NCBI GenBank assembly: GCA_024397875.1
Contig: CP073344.1
Span: 1,107,001-1,171,000 of the forward strand
Source: Amphritea atlantica
GTDB lineage: Bacteria > Pseudomonadota > Gammaproteobacteria > Pseudomonadales > Balneatricaceae
Length of the DNA stretch: 64,000 bases
Reading direction: 5' to 3'
The notes under the pieces were generated by a model, which did not search any database, had not been told where the DNA came from, and saw only the letters and a list, made by a program, of their open reading frames with translations. Below are positions 24,946 through 33,372 of the stretch, piece after piece. Made by a program: the position numbers and the translations under genes. Position 1 is the first letter of the stretch, and the number at the start of each line of letters is the position of its first letter.

Positions 24946-26325
24946 TTAGCTGACTGACTTGAGGGTCAGATCAAAGCACAGACGTACTTTTTCACACAGC
25001 TCATCTACTTCAGCATGGCTGATCACCAGGGGTGGTGAAAGTACCATCCGGCTACCTACCGCACGCATGATCAGGCCGTTGGCGAAGCAGTGATCGCGGC
25101 AGATCATACCGATATCGATGTCATCCCCAAACAGCTCCTTAGGTGCTTTGTTTTTTACCAGGGCAAGACCTGCGATCAGACCTGTCCCTTCGATATGACC
25201 AACCAGCGGATGATCTGCAACCGCTTCGCGCAGTTTTTTCTGGAAGTAGGGGCCGATATCTTTGGCAACGTACTCAACGATATTTTCTTTTTTCATCAGT
25301 TGGATGTTGGCGATGGCAACCGCAGCAGCAACCGGATGGCCTGAGTAGGTAAAGCCGTGGTTGAAGTCCTCGTTGTGCTCGATAAATGCGTTGGCGATGC
25401 GATCACCTACAGCGACAGCTGCAATCGGCAGGTATCCGGAAGAAAGCCCTTTAGCCATCGACATAATGTCAGGTTTAAAGCCCAGGGTTTCGCAGCCAAA
25501 CCAGCTGCCGGTACGGCCGAAGCCACAAATGACTTCATCTGCTGCCAGCAGAATACCGTATTTATCACAGACCTTCTGAATCTCTGTCCAGTAGTTGGCA
25601 GGTGGAACGATAACACCGCCGGCACCCTGTATAGGCTCGCCGACAAAGGCCGCCACATTGTCAGGGCCCACTTCGAGAATCTTTTCTTCCAGTGCTTTGG
25701 CGCAGGCGATGCCAAACTCTTCTTCGGTCATATCACCGGCTTCACCATACCAGTATGGCTGGCGGATACGCTCGATATTCGGCACCAGCGGGCCACCCTG
25801 TTTATGCATGCCACCCATGCCGCCCAGGCTGGTACCACCGATGGTGCTGCCGTGATAGGCATTTTCCCGGGCAATCAGGATATTGCGGTATGGCTTGCCT
25901 TTGATAGACCAGTACTGGCGCACCATCCGGATAATAGTGTCGATCGCTTCTGAGCCCGAGTTGGCAAAGAAGATGTGGTTCAGATCACCGGGGGTGACGC
26001 TGGCGATCTCTTTGGCAAGCTCAGCGACTGGCGCATGAGTTGTCTGAAAAAAGGTATTGTAATACGCCAGCTGCTTCATCTGGCTGTTGGCCGCGTCAAT
26101 CAGCTCGGTGCGGCCATAGCCCATATTGACACACCACAGGCCTGCCATGCCGTCGAGAATCTTGTTTCCTTCACTGTCCCACAGGTAAACACCGTCAGCA
26201 TGAGTGATCACCCGTGCTCCTTTCTTATTCAGTGCACCGGTATTGGTAAAGGGATGCATATGGTGTTCAGCGTCGATAGCCTGTACATCTGCAGTGTTTA
26301 GTGAATTGCTGTTATTTTCGAGCAT
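24946..26325 (-). CDS. spuC: Putrescine-pyruvate aminotransferase (class III, SpuC-like)
   Basis: 459 residues. Class III PLP aminotransferase: NSGSEAIDTIIRMVRQYW, ENAYHGSTIGGTSLGG, EPIQGAGGVIVPP, LLAADEVICGFGRTG (PLP-ring Asp), and the PLP lysine in DIMSMAKGLSSGYLPIAAV. The long N-terminus (DAEHHMHPFTNTGALNKKGARVI) is typical of SpuC and related omega-amine:pyruvate transaminases, which convert putrescine to 4-aminobutyraldehyde. GGGAGAGAG precedes the ATG. Two TGTGATCAC(A/T) sites lie about 100 bases upstream, so control by the adjacent GntR protein is likely. Confidence 0.9.
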   Translation of the reverse strand: MLENNSNSLNTADVQAIDAEHHMHPFTNTGALNKKGARVITHADGVYLWDSEGNKILDGMAGLWCVNMGYGRTELIDAANSQMKQLAYYNTFFQTTHAPVAELAKEIASVTPGDLNHIFFANSGSEAIDTIIRMVRQYWSIKGKPYRNILIARENAYHGSTIGGTSLGGMGGMHKQGGPLVPNIERIRQPYWYGEAGDMTEEEFGIACAKALEEKILEVGPDNVAAFVGEPIQGAGGVIVPPANYWTEIQKVCDKYGILLAADEVICGFGRTGSWFGCETLGFKPDIMSMAKGLSSGYLPIAAVAVGDRIANAFIEHNEDFNHGFTYSGHPVAAAVAIANIQLMKKENIVEYVAKDIGPYFQKKLREAVADHPLVGHIEGTGLIAGLALVKNKAPKELFGDDIDIGMICRDHCFANGLIMRAVGSRMVLSPPLVISHAEVDELCEKVRLCFDLTLKSVS

Positions 26326-26420
26326 TGACTCTCTCCCAACCAGTCACCGGATCTGAACAGTAAGCCGGTGAGTAAATAAAACGATGAAAAGACTTGAAAC
26401 AGTTATATCCAAATCAATTT

Positions 26421-26444
26421 TGTGATCACTATTTTGTGATCACA
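26421..26444. promoter_or_regulatory. Paired TGTGATCACA operators upstream of spuC
   Basis: TGTGATCACT (26421-26430) and the perfect palindrome TGTGATCACA (26435-26444), centres 14 bases apart, 96 bases upstream of the spuC start. The same 10-mer occurs twice before the synthetase gene at 27492. Halves are adjacent with no 6-base spacer, so not a CRP site. Confidence 0.75.
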
Positions 26445-26458
26445 AAAATGTAAAGTCA

Positions 26459-26500
26459 ATAAAAAAAGCCCCAAAAGATAAAAGATATCGTCAGGGGCTT
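26459..26500 (-). terminator. Terminator of the GntR gene
   Basis: AAGCCCC (26466-26472) and GGGGCTT (26494-26500) form a stem; read on the minus strand it is followed by seven or more T. It lies 38 bases past the gntR stop. Confidence 0.75.
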
Positions 26501-26537
26501 GTTTGTGATTTCTCGGTTTGCGTATAAAAAGGCGAGT

Positions 26538-27245
26538 TCAGTGGCCTGAGCTTTCAATAAATGTGTGTAGCATTTCAGGGGTTCCGGCAAAGGCAATGCC
26601 TTCGCGGATATCGGCAGCGATAGCCATCTGCAGGGCGTAGGCATCTTTTCTTTCGATAGCAGACATCGCTTCATTATGCCGGTCGACCAGGTAGTGTTCC
26701 TCCAGCTCACTGGTAGCCATGCGCACAAAAGGACCCAGCTGTAGCCAGAGGCTTTCAATCAGAGGCAGGGTGACCTGGTGCGGATTGGCAGTATAGAGTG
26801 CGCGGTGAAAGTTCTGGTTGAGAATGCTGATCTGGTCGAGGTTGTCTTCTTCCTGCGCCTGATCAATGAGACTATCCAGTGAACGGAGTTGTTCCAGCCG
26901 GTCATTGTCAATATAGGGGAGAGCCCGGGCGGCAGCGTGAGATTCAATGGCGATTCGGGCTTCACATAACTCATTGAATTTCATGGCAGTCATTTTCGGC
27001 ACCATCACTCTGCGGTTGCCCTGGATTTCCAGTGCATTCTCTGCCGCCAGCTGTCGCAGGGCTTCACGCACGGGCATGGGGCTGACATCCAGAATACCGG
27101 CCAGTTCACGGATGGTGAGCACCCTTCCGGGGAGGATTTCACCGTACATGACTGCGTTGCGAAGCGTCTGGTATACCCATTGGGTGATAGTTACAGACTC
27201 ATCACGTTCAGTTAATGTTATTTCTATCGGAGATTTCTTGTCCAT
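26538..27245 (-). CDS. GntR-family (FCD-type) transcriptional regulator of polyamine genes
   Basis: 235 residues from ATG 27245. Winged helix domain VYQTLRNAVMYGEILPGRVLTIRELAGILDVSPMPVREALRQLAAENALEIQGNRRVMVP, then an all-helical FCD effector domain with metal-site type residues (FNELCEARIAIESHAAARAL, NQNFHRALYTA, DRHNEAMSAIERKD). Such proteins are ligand-released repressors. It is divergent from the synthetase gene at 27492 and upstream of spuC; TGTGATCACA sites stand in front of both, and a weaker site (27307-27316) lies close to its own start, so autoregulation is possible. No good ribosome site is visible. Confidence 0.88.
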   Translation of the reverse strand: MDKKSPIEITLTERDESVTITQWVYQTLRNAVMYGEILPGRVLTIRELAGILDVSPMPVREALRQLAAENALEIQGNRRVMVPKMTAMKFNELCEARIAIESHAAARALPYIDNDRLEQLRSLDSLIDQAQEEDNLDQISILNQNFHRALYTANPHQVTLPLIESLWLQLGPFVRMATSELEEHYLVDRHNEAMSAIERKDAYALQMAIAADIREGIAFAGTPEMLHTFIESSGH

Positions 27246-27306
27246 AATCAAAGTTGGTTCTGGCCTTGTTCTCTTGGGAACCTGATGGCAGGTTCTCTTG
27301 TTTTAA

Positions 27307-27316
27307 TGCGATCACT
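27307..27316. promoter_or_regulatory. Degenerate operator near the GntR gene start
   Basis: TGCGATCACT, two mismatches from TGTGATCACA, 62 bases upstream of the gntR ATG. Confidence 0.4.
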
Positions 27317-27370
27317 AAATAGGGTACATGACATTTTTAACAGATGTCGATATTGACCGCCACAAAAAAA

Positions 27371-27403
27371 TGTGATCACATTGCCTTATTGTTTGTGATC
27401 ACA
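27371..27403. promoter_or_regulatory. Two perfect TGTGATCACA operators before the gamma-glutamylpolyamine synthetase gene
   Basis: TGTGATCACA at 27371-27380 and 27394-27403, centres 23 bases apart, about 90-120 bases upstream of the gene start and in the divergent spacer with gntR. Extended context is A/T-rich on both sides (AAAATGTGATCACATT, TTTGTGATCACAAA). Confidence 0.8.
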
Positions 27404-27491
27404 AAAGCATGTTGGCTAAGCTAAACTGATCGTGATGGTTTGTTGTGACTCGTGCAGAGTGCGGGTATGAAAGATTTCGAGTGAGAATCTT

Positions 27492-28835
27492 ATGACGTTT
27501 AAAAAAGAAAAAGATAAAGAGTTTGACCTGTTTATAGCTGACCTGAATGGTAATTTGCGGGGTAAACGGTTGCCAGCTAATGCAGCCGTTAAGGTATTTG
27601 AAGAGGGTGTTAAGCTGCCGCGTTCAGTTCTTGGCTTCGATTTCTGGGGTGATGATGTGCTGGATAATGGTCTGGTTTTTGAGACCGGTGATATGGATGG
27701 TATCTGTATGCCTGTTGGTGACCGGCCTATTCCGGTGCCATGGGCGGAAGAGCCAAGGGATCAGATCCTGGCAATGATGTCTAACCCCGATGGTACGCCT
27801 TTTGGTTGTGATCCGCGTCAGGTGCTTGCGGGTGTGGTTAAACGCTTTAAGGCGATCGGGTTGACGCCTGTGATGGCGACTGAGCTGGAATTCTATCTTA
27901 TGGATGGTGAGTCTGAAGAGACTCAGCGTCCACAACCGCCTATTTTATCCGAAGGGCATGGTCGCCGTTTGAGTGAAACCGATTGTTACTCGATTGATGA
28001 GATGGACGGTCTGTCGGCTTTCTTTGCTGAAGTGCGTGAAGTGTGTGAAATTCAGGGTGTCCCCGCGGATACTATTATCTCTGAGTTGGGGCCTGGGCAG
28101 TTTGAGATCAACCTGCTGCACGTAAATGATCCGCTGATGGCGGGTGATCAGGCGATCATGTTCAAGCGTCTGATTAAAGGGATCTCCCGTAAGCATGGTT
28201 ACTCTGCCACCTTTATGGCGAAACCTTACTCCGATAAAAGTGGTAACGGTTTCCATGTTCATTTCAGTCTGCTGGATGAAGCGGGTAACAACGTGTTTGA
28301 TGATGGTGGTGAAGACGGCACCGATATGCTGAAAAATGCAGTGGCGGGCCTGATGCATACCATGTCTGACAGCATGCTGGTGTTTGCGCCGCATATGAAC
28401 TCCTACCGTCGTTTTATGGCGGGCGCTCATGCACCCACGATTGCTACCTGGGGCTATGAGAACCGTACTGTGGCGATTCGTATTCCTGAGAGTCCCTGTG
28501 TCGCCCGCCGGATTGAGCACCGGGTTTCTGGCGCTGATGCAAACCCTTATCTGGTGTTGGCGGCCGTTCTGGCCGGTGCACTGTACGGTATTGAAAACAA
28601 GTTGATGCCACCGGCTCCGGTGGAAGGCGATGCCTATGCGGATGGTGATCAGGAGATGATTCTGCCGAATAAGTGGGATATTGCTACCGATCTGTTTGCC
28701 GAAAGCGGTGTGCTGAAAGAGTATCTTGGCGAGGAGTTTGTTCGGGTGTTTTCTGCAGCGAAGCGGCAGGAACAGCGAAAGCTTAACGAGCAGATCTCTG
28801 ATATAGAGTATGAATCATATCTAGGATTGCTTTAA
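27492..28835 (+). CDS. spuB: Gamma-glutamylpolyamine synthetase (glutamine synthetase family)
   Basis: 447 residues, glutamine synthetase fold of the PuuA/SpuB type. Metal and ATP site motifs: TELEFYLMD, PGQFEINLLH, ATFMAKPYSDKSGNGFHVHFSL (HVH metal/ATP motif), NSYRRFMAGAHAPTIATWGYENRTVAIRIP and RIEHRVSGADANPYL. These enzymes ligate glutamate to a polyamine amino group using ATP. The N-terminal beta-grasp region FDLFIADLNGNLRGKRLPA is short, as in PuuA. Preceded by two GntR-type operators and followed by the binding-protein gene; a paralogue lies at 39567-40913. Confidence 0.9.
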   Translation: MTFKKEKDKEFDLFIADLNGNLRGKRLPANAAVKVFEEGVKLPRSVLGFDFWGDDVLDNGLVFETGDMDGICMPVGDRPIPVPWAEEPRDQILAMMSNPDGTPFGCDPRQVLAGVVKRFKAIGLTPVMATELEFYLMDGESEETQRPQPPILSEGHGRRLSETDCYSIDEMDGLSAFFAEVREVCEIQGVPADTIISELGPGQFEINLLHVNDPLMAGDQAIMFKRLIKGISRKHGYSATFMAKPYSDKSGNGFHVHFSLLDEAGNNVFDDGGEDGTDMLKNAVAGLMHTMSDSMLVFAPHMNSYRRFMAGAHAPTIATWGYENRTVAIRIPESPCVARRIEHRVSGADANPYLVLAAVLAGALYGIENKLMPPAPVEGDAYADGDQEMILPNKWDIATDLFAESGVLKEYLGEEFVRVFSAAKRQEQRKLNEQISDIEYESYLGLL

Positions 28836-28982
28836 CATATTGATATATAAGGATTGTTTTCTAGTACCTATTGGGGGGTATATAGCGGACAGGGAGGTTG
28901 CAGTACATTTTTACTAGTTGCAGAAAATGCTGCGACAGTTTGAGAAGCTTGAGCGCGGCCTTCCTGATCAGAGGAGGTCGCC

Positions 28983-29102
28983 GTGACAATAACAACAAAA
29001 AGATGTGGCTCTGATGAGCGCCGCTTTGCGGCATCTAAAGAGTTAATGCTTATAGATGGGTCGGCAAATGCTGCGACATCTGAAGCACCAGAAATGGAGT
29101 AA
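28983..29102 (+). CDS. Possible 39-residue leader peptide upstream of spuD
   Basis: GTG start at 28983 with a strong ribosome site (AGAGGAGG, 5 bases spacing). The frame runs 39 codons (VTITTKRCGSDERRF...SEAPEME) and stops at 29100-29102, five bases before the spuD ATG. Its last codons contain the GGAG that serves as the spuD ribosome site, so translation of the two would be coupled. No family similarity; the ribosome site and the tight junction are the whole case. It could instead be an accident of a long leader. Confidence 0.45.
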   Translation: MTITTKRCGSDERRFAASKELMLIDGSANAATSEAPEME

Positions 29103-29106
29103 TACA

Positions 29107-30198
29107 ATGAATCCGAAGAAGCTTGGTCTTGCAGTAGCACTGGCTGCGTCCGTTTCCACTACTGTGATGGCTGAAGAGCAGGTTGTAAATTTTTACAACT
29201 GGTCCGATTATATCAGCCCTGAGATCCTTGAAAACTTCACCAGAGATACCGGAATCAAGGTTAACTATGACGTTTATGACTCGAATGAGGTGCTTGAGGC
29301 TAAGCTGATGTCTGGCGGCACCGGCTATGACGTCGTTGTGCCAACCGGTTCTTTTCTTGAGCGCCAGGTGCAGGCTGGCATCTACGGTGAGATTGATCAC
29401 AGTAAGCTGGCCAATTACGGCAACCTTGATACGGTAATGCTTGAGAAAATTGCTCGTCATGATCCTGATAATAAGCACAATGTTCCTTATGCCTGGGGAA
29501 CGATCGGTATTGGCTATAACATTGATATGGTCAAAGAAAGACTGGGTGATGTGCCTGTTGATACTCTGGATCTGGTGTTTAAGCCTGAGATTGCTGCCAA
29601 GCTGAAAGACTGTGGTATTTCCCTGCTTGACTCTCCTGCCGAAATGATTTCGATGGCGCTCAACTATCTGGGGCTTGATCCGAATTCTGAGAAGAAAGCT
29701 GATCTGAAGCAGGCGACAGATCTGTTGAAGTCTGCCCGTGACAGCTACCGTAAGTTTGACTCGTCTGCCTATATTTCCGATCTGGCAAATGGCGATAGCT
29801 GTGTGGCTGTCGGTTATAACGGTGATGTGCTGCAGGCTCAGGGGCGGGCAGAAGAAGCCGGTCAGGGCGTGAATGTGGGTTATGTCATTCCAAAAGAGGG
29901 TACTTTGGTATGGTTTGACCTGTTGGCTATTCCCGCCGATGCGCCACATAAAGACTCCGCTTATAAGCTGGTGGATTATATCCTCAGAGCTGATAGCGGC
30001 GCATCGATCTCTAACTATGCCTACTATGCTGTAGCTAATAAGGCGGCAGAGCCAATGGTTCTGGAAGAGGTGTTAAATAATCCCGGTATCTATCCGTCAG
30101 ACGAGGTGAAGGCTAATCTGTTTACTCAGAATGCGCATACCGCTAAATTTGACCGATTGCTGACCCGGGCCTGGACTGGAATTAAGACCGGTCGATAA
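29107..30198 (+). CDS. spuD: Putrescine/polyamine ABC transporter substrate-binding protein
   Basis: 363 residues from ATG 29107 (GGAG 7 bases upstream). Signal peptide MNPKKLGLAVALAASVSTTVMA, then VVNFYNWSDYISPEILENFTRDTGIKVNYDVYDSNEVLEAKLMSGGTGYDVVVP, the hallmark of PotF/SpuD periplasmic binding proteins; PYAWGTIGIGYN, SPAEMISMALNYLG and GYVIPKEGTLVWFDLLAIP also fit. It delivers putrescine or spermidine to the inner-membrane permease encoded by the next three genes. A stable hairpin follows, consistent with higher mRNA level of the binding protein. Confidence 0.92.
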   Translation: MNPKKLGLAVALAASVSTTVMAEEQVVNFYNWSDYISPEILENFTRDTGIKVNYDVYDSNEVLEAKLMSGGTGYDVVVPTGSFLERQVQAGIYGEIDHSKLANYGNLDTVMLEKIARHDPDNKHNVPYAWGTIGIGYNIDMVKERLGDVPVDTLDLVFKPEIAAKLKDCGISLLDSPAEMISMALNYLGLDPNSEKKADLKQATDLLKSARDSYRKFDSSAYISDLANGDSCVAVGYNGDVLQAQGRAEEAGQGVNVGYVIPKEGTLVWFDLLAIPADAPHKDSAYKLVDYILRADSGASISNYAYYAVANKAAEPMVLEEVLNNPGIYPSDEVKANLFTQNAHTAKFDRLLTRAWTGIKTGR

Positions 30199-30208
30199 GT
30201 CTGCCCCT

Positions 30209-30228
30209 GGCAGGGGGGAGCCCCTGCC
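30209..30228 (+). other. Intercistronic hairpin after spuD
   Basis: GGCAGGGG-GGAG-CCCCTGCC, a perfect 8-bp GC-rich stem without a T-run, 11 bases after the spuD stop and 139 bases before the ATPase gene. Typical of a 3'-stabilising or partial-attenuation structure in binding-protein operons. Confidence 0.6.
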
Positions 30229-30366
30229 TGTGAGTTATCAAAAAGCTTTCGGCATGCGCTGTGAACCGCTAGCAAGCGGGGAGGGCGCCAGTTGCAAGCC
30301 TCATAAATAATTCCCTGAGCGCTGCAGGTCAGAGTTCAGAGTATGAATATGTAATCAGGGTGTAGT

Positions 30367-31539
30367 ATGACTTCTACTTTAACAATTGAGCCGCACGTAC
30401 CTGCGACCGCTATCGAAACCTCTAAAATGCCTATCTGGAAGCAGGAAGGTGCACAGCCTTTTCTGCGAATAGAAAACATTACCAAAAAATTCGGTGAGTT
30501 TACCGCCGTCGATAATATCTCACTGGATATCTATAAAAACGAGCTGTTTTGTCTTTTAGGTGGTTCCGGTTCGGGTAAAAGTACTCTGTTGCGTATGCTG
30601 GCGGGCTTTGAGTCACCGACCAGTGGCCGTATTATCATTGATGGCGTTGATATGGCGGGTATTCAGCCATGGAAGCGCCCGGTCAATATGATGTTCCAGT
30701 CGTATGCCTTGTTTCCGCATCTGTCGGTCGAAGAAAATGTTGCCTTCGGTCTGAAGCGTGAAGGGCTTGATCGCTCTGAAGTTAAACAGCGTGCCGCTAG
30801 CATGCTGGATATGGTGCAGCTGGGGCATCTGGGTAAGCGTAAGCCTAATCAGCTTTCCGGTGGTCAGCGACAGCGCGTTGCGCTGGCACGCTCTTTGGTT
30901 AAGCGGCCTAAGCTGCTGCTGCTGGATGAGCCGTTGGGTGCCCTGGATAAGAAATTGCGCGAGGAGACTCAGTTTGAACTGATCAATATTCAGGAGGAGC
31001 TGGGAGTGACCTTCGTGGTGGTAACCCATGATCAGGAAGAGGCGATGACGCTGGCTTCCCGAATTGGTGTTATGAATCACGGTGTTATTGTGCAGACTGC
31101 TGAACCTCACGATGTTTACGAATATCCAAACAGTCGTTTCGTGGCTGAGTTTATCGGCTCGGTTAACCTGTTTGAAGGGCGGGTGGTTGAGGATCTGCCT
31201 GATTCTGTAAAGATAGACTCAAAAGATGCCGGAGTGATCCTGCATGTGAATCACGGCATCAGCTGTGCTCCGAACCAGAAAGTTCATGTTGCGCTGCGTC
31301 CGGAAAAAACCCGCATCAGTAAAGAGAAGCCTCAGCAGCAGGAAAACTGCATCAAGGGGGTGATTGAAGAGACCGCTTATATGGGCAGTCTGTCGGTTTA
31401 TCGGGTGCGTCTGGCGAGCGGTATGGAAGTGCGCGTCACTCAGCCGAATATAAACCGGGAGCTGGGTGCCCGGCTGACCTGGAATGATGAAGTGTATCTT
31501 TACTGGGATATAGACAGCAGCGTGGTGTTAACGGCATGA
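30367..31539 (+). CDS. spuF: Polyamine ABC transporter ATP-binding protein (PotG/SpuF-like)
   Basis: 390 residues. Walker A GGSGSGKST, Q-loop MMFQSYALFPHLSVEENVAFGL, ABC signature LSGGQRQRVALARSLVKRP, Walker B LLLLDEPLGALDKKLREE, H-loop VVTHDQEEAMTLASRIGVM, and a C-terminal TOBE domain (VALRPEKTRISKE...GVIEETAYMGSLSVYRVRL). This is the PotA/PotG class that powers polyamine import. Its stop overlaps the next start by four bases (ATGA), so the transporter genes are translationally coupled. Confidence 0.93.
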   Translation: MTSTLTIEPHVPATAIETSKMPIWKQEGAQPFLRIENITKKFGEFTAVDNISLDIYKNELFCLLGGSGSGKSTLLRMLAGFESPTSGRIIIDGVDMAGIQPWKRPVNMMFQSYALFPHLSVEENVAFGLKREGLDRSEVKQRAASMLDMVQLGHLGKRKPNQLSGGQRQRVALARSLVKRPKLLLLDEPLGALDKKLREETQFELINIQEELGVTFVVVTHDQEEAMTLASRIGVMNHGVIVQTAEPHDVYEYPNSRFVAEFIGSVNLFEGRVVEDLPDSVKIDSKDAGVILHVNHGISCAPNQKVHVALRPEKTRISKEKPQQQENCIKGVIEETAYMGSLSVYRVRLASGMEVRVTQPNINRELGARLTWNDEVYLYWDIDSSVVLTA

Positions 31540-32492
31540 GTATTCAGACAGGTTCTGCCTGGGTGGATGGCTCCGGTTCACACCTGGCAAAGTATAATTT
31601 ACTAAATCGAATTAACTGGGGGCGGTTTTCTGTAGTCGCGATCCCCATGCTCTGGTTAGGGGTGTTTTTCTTTGTCCCCTTCCTGGTGGTGTTTAAGATC
31701 TCGCTGTCAGAGACAGCCATTGCAGTACCGCCTTACACGCAGCTGCTGGACTGGAATCTGGAAGATGCCTATGTCAATCTGAAACTGAATATGGGCAACT
31801 ACCTGTTCCTGTTTGAAGATTCGTTTTATATCGATGCTTATCTGAGCTCGATTAAGATTGCTGGTATCTCTACGTTTTTTACCTTGCTGATTGCGTTTCC
31901 TATCGCTTACCTGATCGCCCGTAGCAAGCCGACAACCCGGGCGTTGCTGTTGTCGCTGGTGATCCTGCCCTTCTGGACCTCGTTTCTGTTGCGGGTGTAT
32001 GCCTGGATGGGGTTTCTCAAGAAGAATGGTCTGATCAATGAGTTTTTACTTAGTACAGGCCTTATTGATCAGCCTTTGATTATGCTGCAGACCGATTTTG
32101 CGGTTTATATCGGTATTGTTTATACCTATCTGCCATTCATGGTATTGCCGTTATACAGTGCCCTGGAAAAGATGGATATCACGCTGTTGGAAGCTGCCGA
32201 AGATCTGGGCTCAAAGCCGGCAACCAGCTTCTTTCTGATCACTGTGCCGATGGCGATGCCGGGTATTATTGCCGGCTGTATGCTGGTGTTTATCCCGGCG
32301 GTGGGCGAATTTGTGATTCCGGCGTTGCTGGGTGGTTCCGATACGCTGATGATCGGGCGGGTATTGTGGGATGAGTTTTTCCTCAATCGTGACTGGCCGA
32401 TGGCCTCGGCGGTTGCTGTTGTGATGCTGATTGTGCTGGTGTTACCAATCATGTTGATCCGAAACAGTCAGGGTAAAGAGGAGACGGTCTGA
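31536..32492 (+). CDS. spuG: Polyamine ABC transporter permease (PotH/SpuG-like)
   Basis: 318 residues, six hydrophobic segments. The loop that contacts the ATPase is seen as EAAEDLGSKPATSFFLITVPMAMPGIIAG, the EAA motif of ABC permeases. N-terminal LNRINWGRFSVVAIPMLWLGVFFFVPFLVVFKISLSE and LVILPFWTSFLLRVYAWMGFLKKNGLIN are typical of PotB/PotH. Overlaps the ATPase gene by four bases and the next gene by one base. Confidence 0.93.
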   Translation: MSIQTGSAWVDGSGSHLAKYNLLNRINWGRFSVVAIPMLWLGVFFFVPFLVVFKISLSETAIAVPPYTQLLDWNLEDAYVNLKLNMGNYLFLFEDSFYIDAYLSSIKIAGISTFFTLLIAFPIAYLIARSKPTTRALLLSLVILPFWTSFLLRVYAWMGFLKKNGLINEFLLSTGLIDQPLIMLQTDFAVYIGIVYTYLPFMVLPLYSALEKMDITLLEAAEDLGSKPATSFFLITVPMAMPGIIAGCMLVFIPAVGEFVIPALLGGSDTLMIGRVLWDEFFLNRDWPMASAVAVVMLIVLVLPIMLIRNSQGKEETV

Positions 32493-33307
32493 TGAAACGT
32501 AGATCTCTGTTTTTAAATACGACCGCGATCATGGGGTTTATCTTTCTGTATGCGCCGATGATCGCACTGGTGGTATACAGCTTTAACAAGTCCAAACTGG
32601 TAACGGTCTGGGGTGGCTGGTCGCTGAAGTGGTACGGCGAACTGTTTCGCAACGATCAGATTATCGATGCGGCGCTGTTAAGCTTTAAGATTGCCTTCAT
32701 CAGTGCCAGCGTTGCGGTTGTGCTGGGTACTATGGCGGGATTCGTGCTGAGTCGCTACAGGCGCTTCCGGGGCAAGATGCTGCTGGCGGGCTGGGTCAGT
32801 GCGCCACTGGTGATGCCTGAGGTGATAACCGGTCTCTCACTGCTGTTGCTGTTCGTGGCGATGGAGGGTGCGTTTGGCTGGCCCTCAGGTCGTGGCACCA
32901 GCACTATCATCATCGCCCATGTGACTTTCTGTATGGCTTATGTTGCGGTGATTGTGCAGTCGCGCTTGTCACAGCTGGATGAGACGCTGGAAGAGGCTGC
33001 GATGGATCTGGGCGCCAAGCCTTCGTCGCTGTTCTTTCTGGTGACGCTGCCACTGATTATGCCGGCGGTTATTTCCGGCTGGTTGCTGTCCTTTACCATG
33101 TCTCTGGATGATCTGGTTATTGCCAGCTTCGTATCCGGTCCGGGTAACAGTACGCTGCCGATGGTGATCTTCTCCAAGGTTCGTTTGGGGGTTTCGCCTG
33201 AAGTGAATGCGCTGGCGACACTGATGATCGCGGTGGTGGCGATCGGTGTGACGGCGGCTATGTATCAGATGCGACGTCAGGCAAAACTGCTGCAGAAGCA
33301 GGAGTAA
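32492..33307 (+). CDS. spuH: Polyamine ABC transporter permease (PotI/SpuH-like)
   Basis: 271 residues, six hydrophobic segments and the EAA loop EEAAMDLGAKPSSLFFLVTLPLIMPAVISG. YAPMIALVVYSFNKSKLVTVWGGWSLKWYGELFRN is the standard PotC/PotI opening. Forms the heterodimeric channel with the preceding permease. TGATG overlap with the upstream stop. Followed by a strong hairpin terminator. Confidence 0.93.
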   Translation: MKRRSLFLNTTAIMGFIFLYAPMIALVVYSFNKSKLVTVWGGWSLKWYGELFRNDQIIDAALLSFKIAFISASVAVVLGTMAGFVLSRYRRFRGKMLLAGWVSAPLVMPEVITGLSLLLLFVAMEGAFGWPSGRGTSTIIIAHVTFCMAYVAVIVQSRLSQLDETLEEAAMDLGAKPSSLFFLVTLPLIMPAVISGWLLSFTMSLDDLVIASFVSGPGNSTLPMVIFSKVRLGVSPEVNALATLMIAVVAIGVTAAMYQMRRQAKLLQKQE

Positions 33308-33323
33308 TTCAGGGCTTTATGTC

Positions 33324-33354
33324 AGCGCCCACTTTGAGTGGGCGCTTTGGTTTT
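33324..33354 (+). terminator. Terminator after the transporter genes
   Basis: AGCGCCCACT-TTG-AGTGGGCGCT, a perfect 10-bp stem, then TTTGGTTTT. It lies between spuH and the first amidotransferase gene; the interrupted T-run may allow some read-through. Confidence 0.75.
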
Positions 33355-33372
33355 AAGGGTGAGAAGCAGATT

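Noticed and set aside
26421..27403. TGTGATCACA sites read as CRP sites
   Set aside because: CRP needs TGTGA-N6-TCACA; here the halves touch, so the fit is only apparent.
29050..29949. Minus-strand frame of 299 codons across spuD
   Set aside because: Antisense shadow of a clear binding-protein gene; no ribosome site.
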